Part shown: positions 1-5,724 of the stretch, piece by piece
How positions within the stretch are numbered: position 1 is the stretch's first letter
Layout: every line of letters begins with the position of its first letter
DNA from: an uncultured Microcoleaceae cyanobacterium
GTDB taxonomy: Bacteria; Cyanobacteriota; Cyanobacteriia; Cyanobacteriales; Microcoleaceae
Direction of reading: 5' to 3'
DNA: 6,916 nt
NCBI GenBank assembly: GCA_938083405.1
Contig: CALKCV010000481.1
Location: 1 to 6,916 of the forward strand
Position numbers and translations under genes: made by a program
Notes under the pieces: generated by a model
What the model was told of the DNA's origin: nothing
What the model saw: only the letters and a program-made list of their open reading frames with translations
Database searches by the model: none

Positions 1-1141
1 ACCGTAGAACAGGCATCTTGCCTGTTTCCCCCTCCGTCCCAAGCGGCGGAGTCAGAGGCAAAGAAATCAAACCTTTTTTCCGTTGGTCTCGCAACTTCCA
101 GGCAGACTGATATAGCCGTACGTCTTCACTGTTGAGGGCAGTCAATTCTGCCATTAACTCTTTATCCGCTAAAACCGCCTTTTTAAACTCGTTATATTCC
201 GGGTAAGGATTTCTGTTTTGATAAACCGATTTAACTTCTTTCCACCCCATTAAATTCCGTAAATCTTCTAAATCTTCCTCAAAATATTCTTGAATGCCGA
301 CGAAGTGAAAATAATTTAAAGGCTTACCATTAAGGCAATAAGAAATCAAATTTCTATTTCCCGGAATTCTCGCAAACTCCAATAACCTTTCTTTAGTTAA
401 AAAATCTTTTTCTTTAAGACTGCCCATTTGCCGGAAACAGTAGTCGGAGATCGATCGATGAATTGGCTGTCTCAACCAAGTGATAGTTTGAGAATTAGGA
501 AAAAGTTTGTCGTATTTACCCGCCCGAAAATGACCGTCTATAACCATTATTTGCCTGTCGATAGTCGGAGGCATATTATCCTCAAACATATTAGTCGTAT
601 CGGTCAAAACTCGCCCCGGACCGTAAACCTGCTGGAGGATTTTCCGAAAAGCAGTTCCAGCAGCCTTCGGAACGTGAACGTAAATTAATTCCACCTCTGG
701 CGTAGAACCGGCATCTTGCCCGTTGCCGACCCCTCCTCCCCCGTTCTCTACTTCTTCTGGTTCCGACTTTTTTAATAAAGAAGATAAAGAAGGATTAACA
801 GCAGTTAGAAGCGGTTCTCCCTCGCGACCTTGAATAATAGGAATTAAAGAAATTAAAGCATCGCGAAACTGTTGTTGTTGCGAGGGAGGCAAATGTAGTT
901 TAATTAAAAACCGGCAGCGATCGGCTGCTGAAATATTAGGATGAACCTTTTTCACTCCAGGACTCGGTAGATTTCTGGTTATTTCAAAATCAGTTAATTC
1001 AGTATTGCCAATATAAATTTTTAATTTTTCCACTGGTTCCGACTCGAAAGACAAAAACCAACCACCAAGCCATACCGTTTCGCGTTCGAGATCGATTCTA
1101 TCTAAAAAACCCGTTGTAGCCGCTAATTTATAATCGTTCAT
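1..1141 (-). CDS. Accessory domain + sulfotransferase (Sulfotransfer_2-like), 3' end beyond the window
   Basis: The frame is open from the ATG at 1141 to base 1 (380 codons, no stop), so only the C-terminal end is missing. Residues 10-113 form the accessory domain shared with both upstream genes (GGWFLS at 26-31, LPSPGVKKVHP at 58-68). A low-complexity linker (119-149) follows, then a sulfotransferase domain (150-355). The 5'-phosphosulfate loop is VHVPKAAGTAFRKIL at 155-169, a GHF motif lies at 203-205, and the 3'-phosphate motif WLRQPIHRSIS at 222-232 has R224 and S232. In this family these bind PAPS, and sulfate goes to an acceptor hydroxyl. It is a clear paralogue of the sulfotransferase half of the gene at 1261-3153. 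The start has no Shine-Dalgarno; an in-frame TAA lies four codons upstream and the next Met is deep inside, so the ATG is well supported. The linker and the visible C-terminus each contain a copy of a dispersed palindrome. The acceptor is unknown. Confidence 0.9.
   Translation of the reverse strand, partial: MNDYKLAATTGFLDRIDLERETVWLGGWFLSFESEPVEKLKIYIGNTELTDFEITRNLPSPGVKKVHPNISAADRCRFLIKLHLPPSQQQQFRDALISLIPIIQGREGEPLLTAVNPSLSSLLKKSEPEEVENGGGGVGNGQDAGSTPEVELIYVHVPKAAGTAFRKILQQVYGPGRVLTDTTNMFEDNMPPTIDRQIMVIDGHFRAGKYDKLFPNSQTITWLRQPIHRSISDYCFRQMGSLKEKDFLTKERLLEFARIPGNRNLISYCLNGKPLNYFHFVGIQEYFEEDLEDLRNLMGWKEVKSVYQNRNPYPEYNEFKKAVLADKELMAELTALNSEDVRLYQSAWKLRDQRKKGLISLPLTPPLGTEGETGKMPVLR
3..26. repeat. 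Dispersed palindromic repeat, copy A (coding)
   Basis: The core is a perfect inverted repeat, ACAGGCA-TCT-TGCCTGT (9-25), preceded by CGTAGA. It matches copy C exactly over the unit. It lies within the minus-strand sulfotransferase gene and is read as TGKMPVLR, the last residues visible, beyond the part that aligns with the paralogue. Confidence 0.85.
701..724. repeat. Dispersed palindromic repeat, copy B (coding, linker)
   Basis: This is the same unit as copies A and C with two substitutions (arms ACCGGCA and TGCCCGT, one mismatched pair). It falls in the linker between the accessory and sulfotransferase domains and is translated as GQDAGST, a different reading frame from copy A. Confidence 0.8.
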
Positions 1142-1164
1142 TGTTAATTGTTAGTTGTTAGTTG
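1141..1164. repeat. Heptamer tandem array (TTGTTAR, about 3.4 units)
   Basis: Units are TTGTTAA, TTGTTAG, TTGTTAG and a partial TTG on the plus strand. The array abuts the minus-strand start codon at 1141; the A of that ATG is the array's terminal base. Each unit carries a stop triplet on both strands, and the 7-bp period rotates it through all three frames. Confidence 0.85.
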
Positions 1165-1167
1165 GAA

Positions 1168-1190
1168 CGTAGAACAGGCATCTTGCCTGT
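1168..1190. repeat. Dispersed palindromic repeat, copy C (intergenic)
   Basis: An intact unit, CGTAGA followed by the perfect inverted repeat ACAGGCA-TCT-TGCCTGT (1174-1190). It lies between two minus-strand genes. No U-tract follows on either strand, so it does not look like a canonical intrinsic terminator, although it could fold in mRNA. Confidence 0.85.
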
Positions 1191-1199
1191 GACCGGAAA

Positions 1200-1235
1200 C
1201 GTAGAACAGGCACTCTCAGATAACTTGCCTGTTCT
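1200..1235. repeat. Dispersed palindromic repeat, copy D (expanded loop)
   Basis: Same left arm (AGAACAGGCA, 1203-1212) and a perfectly complementary right arm (TGCCTGTTCT, 1226-1235), giving a 10-bp stem. The loop is 13 nt instead of 3, as if 10 nt had been inserted at the centre. It lies 9 bp from copy C in the same orientation. Confidence 0.8.
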
Positions 1236-1239
1236 CCGC

Positions 1240-1272
1240 TTAATTGTTAATTGTTAATTGTTAATTGTTAAT
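1240..1272. repeat. Heptamer tandem array (TTAATTG, about 4.7 units)
   Basis: Four full TTAATTG units plus TTAAT. The right end overlaps the 3' end of the minus-strand sulfotransferase-methyltransferase gene: the codons for its last residues (I, N, N) and its TAA stop lie inside the array. It is the same heptamer, in a different phase, as the array at 1141-1164. Short tandem heptamers are a known feature of filamentous cyanobacterial genomes. Confidence 0.85.
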
Positions 1273-3153
1273 CGATCGGCTTTTCTCCAAAACCAAAATC
1301 TCTCCACCGCTAAAAGATACCCGCCCGCACCAAGAACCGTAAGACTTTTGTAAAATAGTAAAGCCAGCTTCCCCTATCCACTTTAACATCAAAGGTTCTC
1401 GAAAAGCGATCGCCATTTCGGGAACATTCTCATCGCTACTAAAACAGTCCTCCAATTCATAAATTAAATGTTGGGAACTTCCCCCTTCAGCAATTAATTG
1501 TTGAGATTCTGAATTAAGCAAAAAGCAGGCAAACACGCACCGACCTCCTGGTTTTAAAACTGTAGCAACTTGCTTGAGATAATGGCGAACCGCTAAAGGT
1601 CGCAGATGAGTAAAGAGGTGGGGAATGCAAACGCAGTCGAAATAGTTTTCGGGGTAAGGCAAGATAATCTCCGCAGGCGAAAGAGTACCTTTAGGGTTAT
1701 AAAGAGGGTGGCGAACGTTCTCCCAGAAGAAGCGAAAGTTAGGCTTTTTCCCAGTAAAGTGCTGTCGCGCCCAAGAAATAGGCCCTTCGGCAAAGTCAAA
1801 CCCTTCGTAACTGCCCGTCGGTTTGAGGTAATAAACTAAAGAATAGGCAGCCAGACCTATATTGCAGCCGAGTTCCAATATTCGATCGCTTGGTAAGAGA
1901 CCCACTCTCTGGACTAAGTGGCCCGTTAGCTTAAACGAACTGCGAGTCAATTCATCGTTGTAATTAATACCGACTGTTTTTAAGTGTTCTCGTTTCGGTG
2001 GAGGGAGGAGAAGGGAGAATATTTTGAACGAGATAATGCCTTCCCCGCCCGAAAATAAAGGAGTGAGGGCGATGAGGGACTGACCTAATTTTTCGATTTG
2101 TTGGCGATCTATCAGTATCCGCAACCGGAAACGGGCCTCGCCGGCATTATCGAGAGTTGGATGGAGTTTCTGGACATCGGGACTCGGTATGCCTAATAGT
2201 TTTTCAAAAAAGGTATATTCGCGATCGCCCACCATCACCTTAAACCCTTCCAGGGGCCCCCCTTGACGAGAAGCCGCCCAACCGGTCAAGGTTAAAATTT
2301 TATTTTCCACCGTTGCGTTATCTATAAATCCCCAACTAAGTAAAGGTTCTATCGTCCGTCTTTTTGTTCTTTTTTGAACCTTTGAATTTTCCCAAAGCAA
2401 ACTTAGGTTAGTAGATTTTTCTATCCGTTTTTCTCGAAGGCTTAATGCCTCTTGATAAATCTCAACATCTTCTCTATTTAGTTCTGTTATTTGATCGACT
2501 ATTTCTTGGTTTCCCAGAATTTCTTTAAAGAGCGAGTAATATTCTGGATAGGGATTTTTATTCGTAAATTCCAAGTTATAAGGCTGCCACTTGAAGCTTT
2601 TTGTTAGCTGTACTAAATCCTCTTTAAAATATTCTTGAATGCCCGCGAAGTAAAAATCCGTTAGCTTTTGGTTTTTGAGAAAGTTAGCAGCCAGTAAATT
2701 TTGCATTTCCGACCTTTCGGCAAATTCTATGACTGTCAATACATCCTCTTTTCTAGGCGTATTTTCTTCCCCGCAACCAGACAACTCAGATTCAGCAGAA
2801 CCGTCCGTCGCATCCGAATTTATTAAAACTTGCCAACTTTTCCAAAAGAAGTAATGAGAAATTAAGCGTTCTATAGGATTTCTCAGCCAAATTATTTTTT
2901 TTGCCTCTGGAAATTTTAAATCGTATTTATTTCCTGGAAAATGACCGTGAATTATTTTGATATTAGGTTTTTCTTTCTTTAGCATTCTATTTCTTTGAGG
3001 CCCTCTATGAGGGTAATCAAAGAAAATTTCTTCTTCAGAATATACCTGTTGTAAGACTTTTTTAAAAGTAGTTCCCGCCGTTTTTGGTATGTGAACGGAA
3101 ATAATTTCCACCCCGGTATTATTGGGTTCGATCGATCTATTTCCCTCAGTCAT
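1261..3153 (-). CDS. Sulfotransferase-accessory domain-SAM methyltransferase fusion
   Basis: A 630-residue predicted bifunctional, soluble enzyme. Residues 16-245 form a Sulfotransfer_2-like domain: PAPS loop VHIPKTAGTTFKKVL (19-33), GHF (70-72), and 3'-phosphate motif WLRNPIERLIS (89-99, R91 and S99). Residues 274-388 are the accessory domain (LTGWAAS; IPSPDVQKLHP at 322-332). Residues 395-625 form a class I methyltransferase: SAM motif ILELGCNIGLAAYSL (425-439), acidic D453 in YEGFDF, PYPENYFDCV (499-508), and VLKPGG (532-537). I chose the ATG at 3153. The longer frame needs a TTG at 3210, overlaps the upstream gene and adds a stretch with no counterpart in the paralogue. No Shine-Dalgarno is visible at either. 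A Ser/Asp/Glu-rich insertion (about 111-135) is absent from the paralogue. The gene lies 37 bp after the preceding one, so co-transcription is likely. The fusion suggests sulfation and methylation of one glycan, which is inference. Confidence 0.93.
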   Translation of the reverse strand: MTEGNRSIEPNNTGVEIISVHIPKTAGTTFKKVLQQVYSEEEIFFDYPHRGPQRNRMLKKEKPNIKIIHGHFPGNKYDLKFPEAKKIIWLRNPIERLISHYFFWKSWQVLINSDATDGSAESELSGCGEENTPRKEDVLTVIEFAERSEMQNLLAANFLKNQKLTDFYFAGIQEYFKEDLVQLTKSFKWQPYNLEFTNKNPYPEYYSLFKEILGNQEIVDQITELNREDVEIYQEALSLREKRIEKSTNLSLLWENSKVQKRTKRRTIEPLLSWGFIDNATVENKILTLTGWAASRQGGPLEGFKVMVGDREYTFFEKLLGIPSPDVQKLHPTLDNAGEARFRLRILIDRQQIEKLGQSLIALTPLFSGGEGIISFKIFSLLLPPPKREHLKTVGINYNDELTRSSFKLTGHLVQRVGLLPSDRILELGCNIGLAAYSLVYYLKPTGSYEGFDFAEGPISWARQHFTGKKPNFRFFWENVRHPLYNPKGTLSPAEIILPYPENYFDCVCIPHLFTHLRPLAVRHYLKQVATVLKPGGRCVFACFLLNSESQQLIAEGGSSQHLIYELEDCFSSDENVPEMAIAFREPLMLKWIGEAGFTILQKSYGSWCGRVSFSGGEILVLEKSRSINN

Positions 3154-3190
3154 GGTTGCACCAAAAAGCTTGATTTTTACTAGAGTAATT

Positions 3191-4426
3191 TTAATTAGGA
3201 GGATACCCAAACTCTCGCAAAGAATCAGCCAAAACTTTATTGCATACTTTTTGCAAAGAAGGGTCTAAATCTTGCCGCCAGCGTCCGATAGAATCTTTCG
3301 CGCTGGAGCTAGTTTGATGCCACCCCGTGTAGGGAGTATCTTGCGATGCTTTGTCGAGCATCTTAGCGATCGCCTCCTGGGAACTATCCAACTTTAGATA
3401 TTCTAAAACCCCTTTTAAAGTGTCTTCTGGGGACAAAATCAAATCTTCGTAGCGGACTAAATGTGCTTGTTTTTTGCGCTTTTTCCACCTTTGTTGTAAA
3501 CCAAAAGCAGTATTTTTAATAACATTCCTGACATATTCATCATCGCTTTTAAACTTTTGGCGACCAAACCCTTCCGTTCCTCGTTTCTTATTAAAAGCCA
3601 ATACCGAAGAAGCCAGATCGCGAAAATCCCGAACCAAAATTACTTCCTTACCCTGGGGATAAATTTCCATTAACAAATGTATATTTGGGTTATGGGTATT
3701 CTTTTCGGCAAAATAGCTTAATTCCGAAGGATTAATTATCTTGCCTTGAGCTTCTGCTAGATGTTGGTAAAAACCATCTAGAGTCTGCTGGCAAAAAGCC
3801 GCCGCTTTTGGCGGATAATCTGCGGAAAAAGGAGTCTCTATAGGATTAGCTCTTTGGGACAAAAATTGCAGCAATTGCATCCAAAAAGGCCAAACTCTGG
3901 TTTCGTAAGCATATATTTCGCAAGTAATAATTGCTGGATGCTGGGAGAGCAAGCGCATAAACCAAGTACTCCCCGATCGCCCGCTAGAACTTATCACTAG
4001 AGGCTGCAACTTTGGTTCGTAGCCGGAGTTTAGAGGCTGATGCTGAAACTTTATTTCTGTTATCGCAACGGTACTACCATCCGAGAGGATAACTCGTATT
4101 CTCAGCTTGGCAGTTAAAGGCAATCCTAGCACTCCCACTGCGGCAGCAAAACCGCTTTTTTTAGCTTCGGGCACTTTTGGATAGCGTTTTTGCACTCCCG
4201 GACGAGGTTTGCCCACGGGAACTTTCTGCAGAACTTTTCCCCCAGATAAGAATTCTACTGCTATTGCGGGGGATGTTTTACCAATGACCCAGCCTTTTAT
4301 GGAGATTGAGTAGGTATCTAGTTTTTGTCCTGCCTTCGGGAAATTGATGCCAAATCCCAACAACAACTCTGAATTTTTGGACAGTTTTTGGACTTCTAAG
4401 ATTTCGATTAAGGGATTTTCGGTCAT
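3191..4426 (-). CDS. PAPS-dependent sulfotransferase with N-terminal accessory domain
   Basis: The product (411 aa) should transfer sulfate from PAPS to a hydroxyl; the acceptor is unknown, a glycan by context. Residues about 36-130 form a beta-rich accessory domain (ISIKGWVIG at 41-49; KPRPGVQKRYP at 73-83; SGFAAAVGVLGLP at 91-103). The catalytic domain starts near 142: 5'-phosphosulfate loop SSSGRSGSTWFMRLL (146-160), 3'-phosphate motif LVRDFRDLASS (264-274, R266 and S274), RYEDLI (325-330), and the C-terminal signature SIGRWRQDLDPSL (379-391). The layout matches, from memory, a common cyanobacterial sulfotransferase type with this N-terminal domain. Its catalytic domain is of a different subfamily from those of the two downstream genes. 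There is no signal peptide or membrane segment, so it is probably cytoplasmic. The ATG at 4426 has no Shine-Dalgarno. It is the first gene of the minus-strand set, facing the divergent region. Confidence 0.94.
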   Translation of the reverse strand: MTENPLIEILEVQKLSKNSELLLGFGINFPKAGQKLDTYSISIKGWVIGKTSPAIAVEFLSGGKVLQKVPVGKPRPGVQKRYPKVPEAKKSGFAAAVGVLGLPLTAKLRIRVILSDGSTVAITEIKFQHQPLNSGYEPKLQPLVISSSGRSGSTWFMRLLSQHPAIITCEIYAYETRVWPFWMQLLQFLSQRANPIETPFSADYPPKAAAFCQQTLDGFYQHLAEAQGKIINPSELSYFAEKNTHNPNIHLLMEIYPQGKEVILVRDFRDLASSVLAFNKKRGTEGFGRQKFKSDDEYVRNVIKNTAFGLQQRWKKRKKQAHLVRYEDLILSPEDTLKGVLEYLKLDSSQEAIAKMLDKASQDTPYTGWHQTSSSAKDSIGRWRQDLDPSLQKVCNKVLADSLREFGYPPN

Positions 4427-4468
4427 TGTTTTTGGATCGATAGGAGTGTCTGTTTGATGATATAGCGT

Positions 4469-4487
4469 TTTTTAACTGAGTTAAAAA
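4469..4487. promoter_or_regulatory. 8-bp perfect inverted repeat, possible operator
   Basis: TTTTTAAC-TGA-GTTAAAAA, perfect arms with a 3-bp spacer, about 40 bp upstream of the minus-strand ATG at 4426. The dyad form suits a dimeric regulator site or an mRNA-leader hairpin. No regulator is assigned. Confidence 0.4.
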
Positions 4488-4506
4488 GAGCCAGCGAGCG
4501 CTTTTT
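4483..4506. other. Imperfect inverted repeat overlapping the 4469 dyad
   Basis: Arms AAAAAGAGC (4483-4491) and GCGCTTTTT (4498-4506), one mismatch, 6-nt loop. Its left arm reuses the AAAAA of the neighbouring dyad, so the two hairpins cannot form together. The stem is AT-rich and may be fortuitous. Confidence 0.3.
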
Positions 4507-4524
4507 TGTTCCCTCTAGCCTGGC

Positions 4525-4554
4525 TTGACCCCCAGGTATCCTCTTTTATATTAT
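4525..4554 (+). promoter_or_regulatory. Candidate sigma70-type promoter for the TPR-glycosyltransferase gene
   Basis: TTGACC (4525-4530, one mismatch to TTGACA), an 18-bp spacer, then TATTAT (4549-4554, one mismatch to TATAAT); TATATT at 4547-4552 with a 16-bp spacer is equally good. A transcript would start near 4561 and carry a leader of about 145 nt. A small CCTGG/CCAGG dyad (4519-4523 and 4532-4536) brackets the -35 box. Assigned from consensus only. Confidence 0.45.
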
Positions 4555-4600
4555 GGTCCAAATTGTAGGCTATCTTAACACCTCTTCAGGTAAAATTATC

Positions 4601-4618
4601 CCTAAAACTTTTTTTAGG
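4601..4618 (+). other. Small hairpin in the leader of the TPR-glycosyltransferase gene
   Basis: CCTAAAA (4601-4607) and TTTTAGG (4612-4618) form a 7-bp stem with a 4-nt loop. It is AT-rich and would lie in the long leader if the 4525 promoter is used. Function unknown. Confidence 0.35.
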
Positions 4619-4626
4619 CTGCGGTC

Positions 4627-4632
4627 TATAAT
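4627..4632 (+). promoter_or_regulatory. Perfect TATAAT -10 hexamer, no -35
   Basis: TATAAT matches the -10 consensus exactly and lies 72 bp before the ATG at 4705. No -35-like hexamer lies 16-18 bp upstream, and the NtcA pattern GTA-N8-TAC does not fit here. If used, it is an activator-dependent or -10-only promoter with a leader of about 65 nt. Confidence 0.35.
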
Positions 4633-4651
4633 ATCTTCAAAATCGTCGCAG

Positions 4652-4670
4652 TTTTCCCCTATTGGGAAAA
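4652..4670 (+). other. Hairpin in the proximal 5' leader
   Basis: TTTTCCC (4652-4658) and GGGAAAA (4664-4670) give a perfect 7-bp stem with loop CTATT. It ends 34 nt before the start codon, downstream of both promoter candidates, so it would be in the mRNA leader from either. It could affect translation or mRNA stability; this is inference. Confidence 0.4.
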
Positions 4671-4704
4671 AACTCTTTTATTTCAATTTTTATCTAACAC
4701 CAAA

Positions 4705-5724
4705 ATGAATTATTTACTAGAGGCAAAAAGGCTTCAAAAACAAGGGAAACTAACTGAAGCGATCGCTCTCTACCGTAAAGGCATCGCTTTCAATCCTAAT
4801 TTTTCTTGGTATTATTACCATTTAGGAGAATGCTTGGCCCAAATGGGTAATTTAGATGAAGCGATCGCCTCCTATCGTCAAGCTATCGAACTCAATCCCA
4901 ACTCAGCTATATTTTACCACAAATTAGGCTCTACTCTCGGCAGCAATAGAGATTTTGAAGCGGCGATAATTGCACTAAAATCTGCGTTACAATTCAAGAA
5001 AAACCTCGATAAAATTCATTATGAACTCGGAGAAATATTTACCAAACAAGGTTTATTAAATAAAGCGATAGCGTCTTATGAAAATGCCAGAAAAATCAAC
5101 CCAAACTTTAGCGAATGTCACTCGAAATTGGGTGCCGTATTATCCACACAAAAAAAGTGGGGTAAAGCAGTAGCAGCTTACCGTCGGGCTATAGAAATAA
5201 ATCCCAATTCCTTTGAAGATATCTACAGCTTGGCAAAAACCTTAGAAAAACAAGAGAAATTAAAACAAGCGATCGCCTCCTATTGCCAAGCTATCAAACT
5301 AAATCCTAACATAGCTACAGTTCACCAACGATTGGGAAATAGTCTCAAAAAATTATCTCGTCCTCAAGGAGCGATCGCTTCCTACAAACGCGCCATCGAA
5401 CTCGACCCCAAACGAGTAGCAGTTCGCCGCCAACTAGCCCGTACTTTTCAAGAACTCGGTCGTCTGGGACCAGCCATAAAAGCCTACCGCCATCTAGTAG
5501 AAATGGACGGCAATAACCCCGAAAATTACTATAATTTAGGATTGTTGTTGGCAAAAAAAAATAATATTTCCGAAGCAATCTCTTGTTATTTAGAATGCCT
5601 CAAAATTGATGCCAACTACAAACAAGTTTATCAAAAATTAGGAGACACCCTCAAACAACTAGGTCATGTCGAAGCCGCAGAAACTTGTTACCAAGAAAAG
5701 CTTTCAGAAGACCTCTGGGAAAAA
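4705..5724 (+). repeat. Ten TPR-coding units of 102 bp, HIP1 octamers in register
   Basis: Ten consecutive 102-bp units encode the TPRs without insertion or deletion. GCGATCGC occurs at 4759, 4861, 5269 and 5371, always offset by multiples of 102 bp and always read as Ala-Ile-Ala in helix B. A one-mismatch version (GCGATAGC) is at 5065 and a weaker one at 4963. The other HIP1 sites in the window are at 1406, 2221, 3366 and 6683. Confidence 0.85.

Larger units (their letters stand above)
4427..4704. other. Divergent intergenic region (278 bp)
   Basis: This separates the minus-strand sulfotransferase block from the plus-strand TPR-glycosyltransferase, so it should hold promoters for both. No ORF or known RNA is recognisable. 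It contains a sigma70-like plus-strand promoter candidate, a separate TATAAT, and four short inverted repeats (listed separately). For the minus strand there are only AT-rich -10-like stretches (around 4545-4553 and 4459-4464) with no convincing -35, so that promoter is not assigned. Confidence 0.7.

Noticed and set aside
428..688. Plus-strand 86-codon open frame
   Set aside because: It is antisense to the well-supported sulfotransferase domain at 1-1141, has no recognisable domain and reads as a shadow.
1..1141. Sulfotransferase pseudogene
   Set aside because: Codon-by-codon reading of the minus strand shows no stop or frameshift and all motifs intact; absence of a listed ORF comes only from the window edge.
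1168..1235. Intrinsic terminator between the two paralogous genes
   Set aside because: The stems are good, but neither strand has a T-tract after them, so a canonical terminator is not supported; annotated as repeats.
1141..1272. CRISPR array
   Set aside because: Repeats are 7-bp tandem units without spacers, or palindromes only 9 bp apart; no repeat-spacer regularity and no cas gene.
1593..1839. Short open frames on both strands within the methyltransferase region
   Set aside because: They overlap the methyltransferase coding frame, whose motifs are intact; compositions are arbitrary and no start context supports them.
3474..3662. Plus-strand 62-codon frame opposite the first sulfotransferase
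   Set aside because: Antisense to conserved RYEDL and 3'-phosphate motifs; no independent support.
4590..4632. NtcA site upstream of the TATAAT
   Set aside because: GTA at 4590 is followed after 8 bases by CCT instead of TAC, and the distance to the -10 is wrong.
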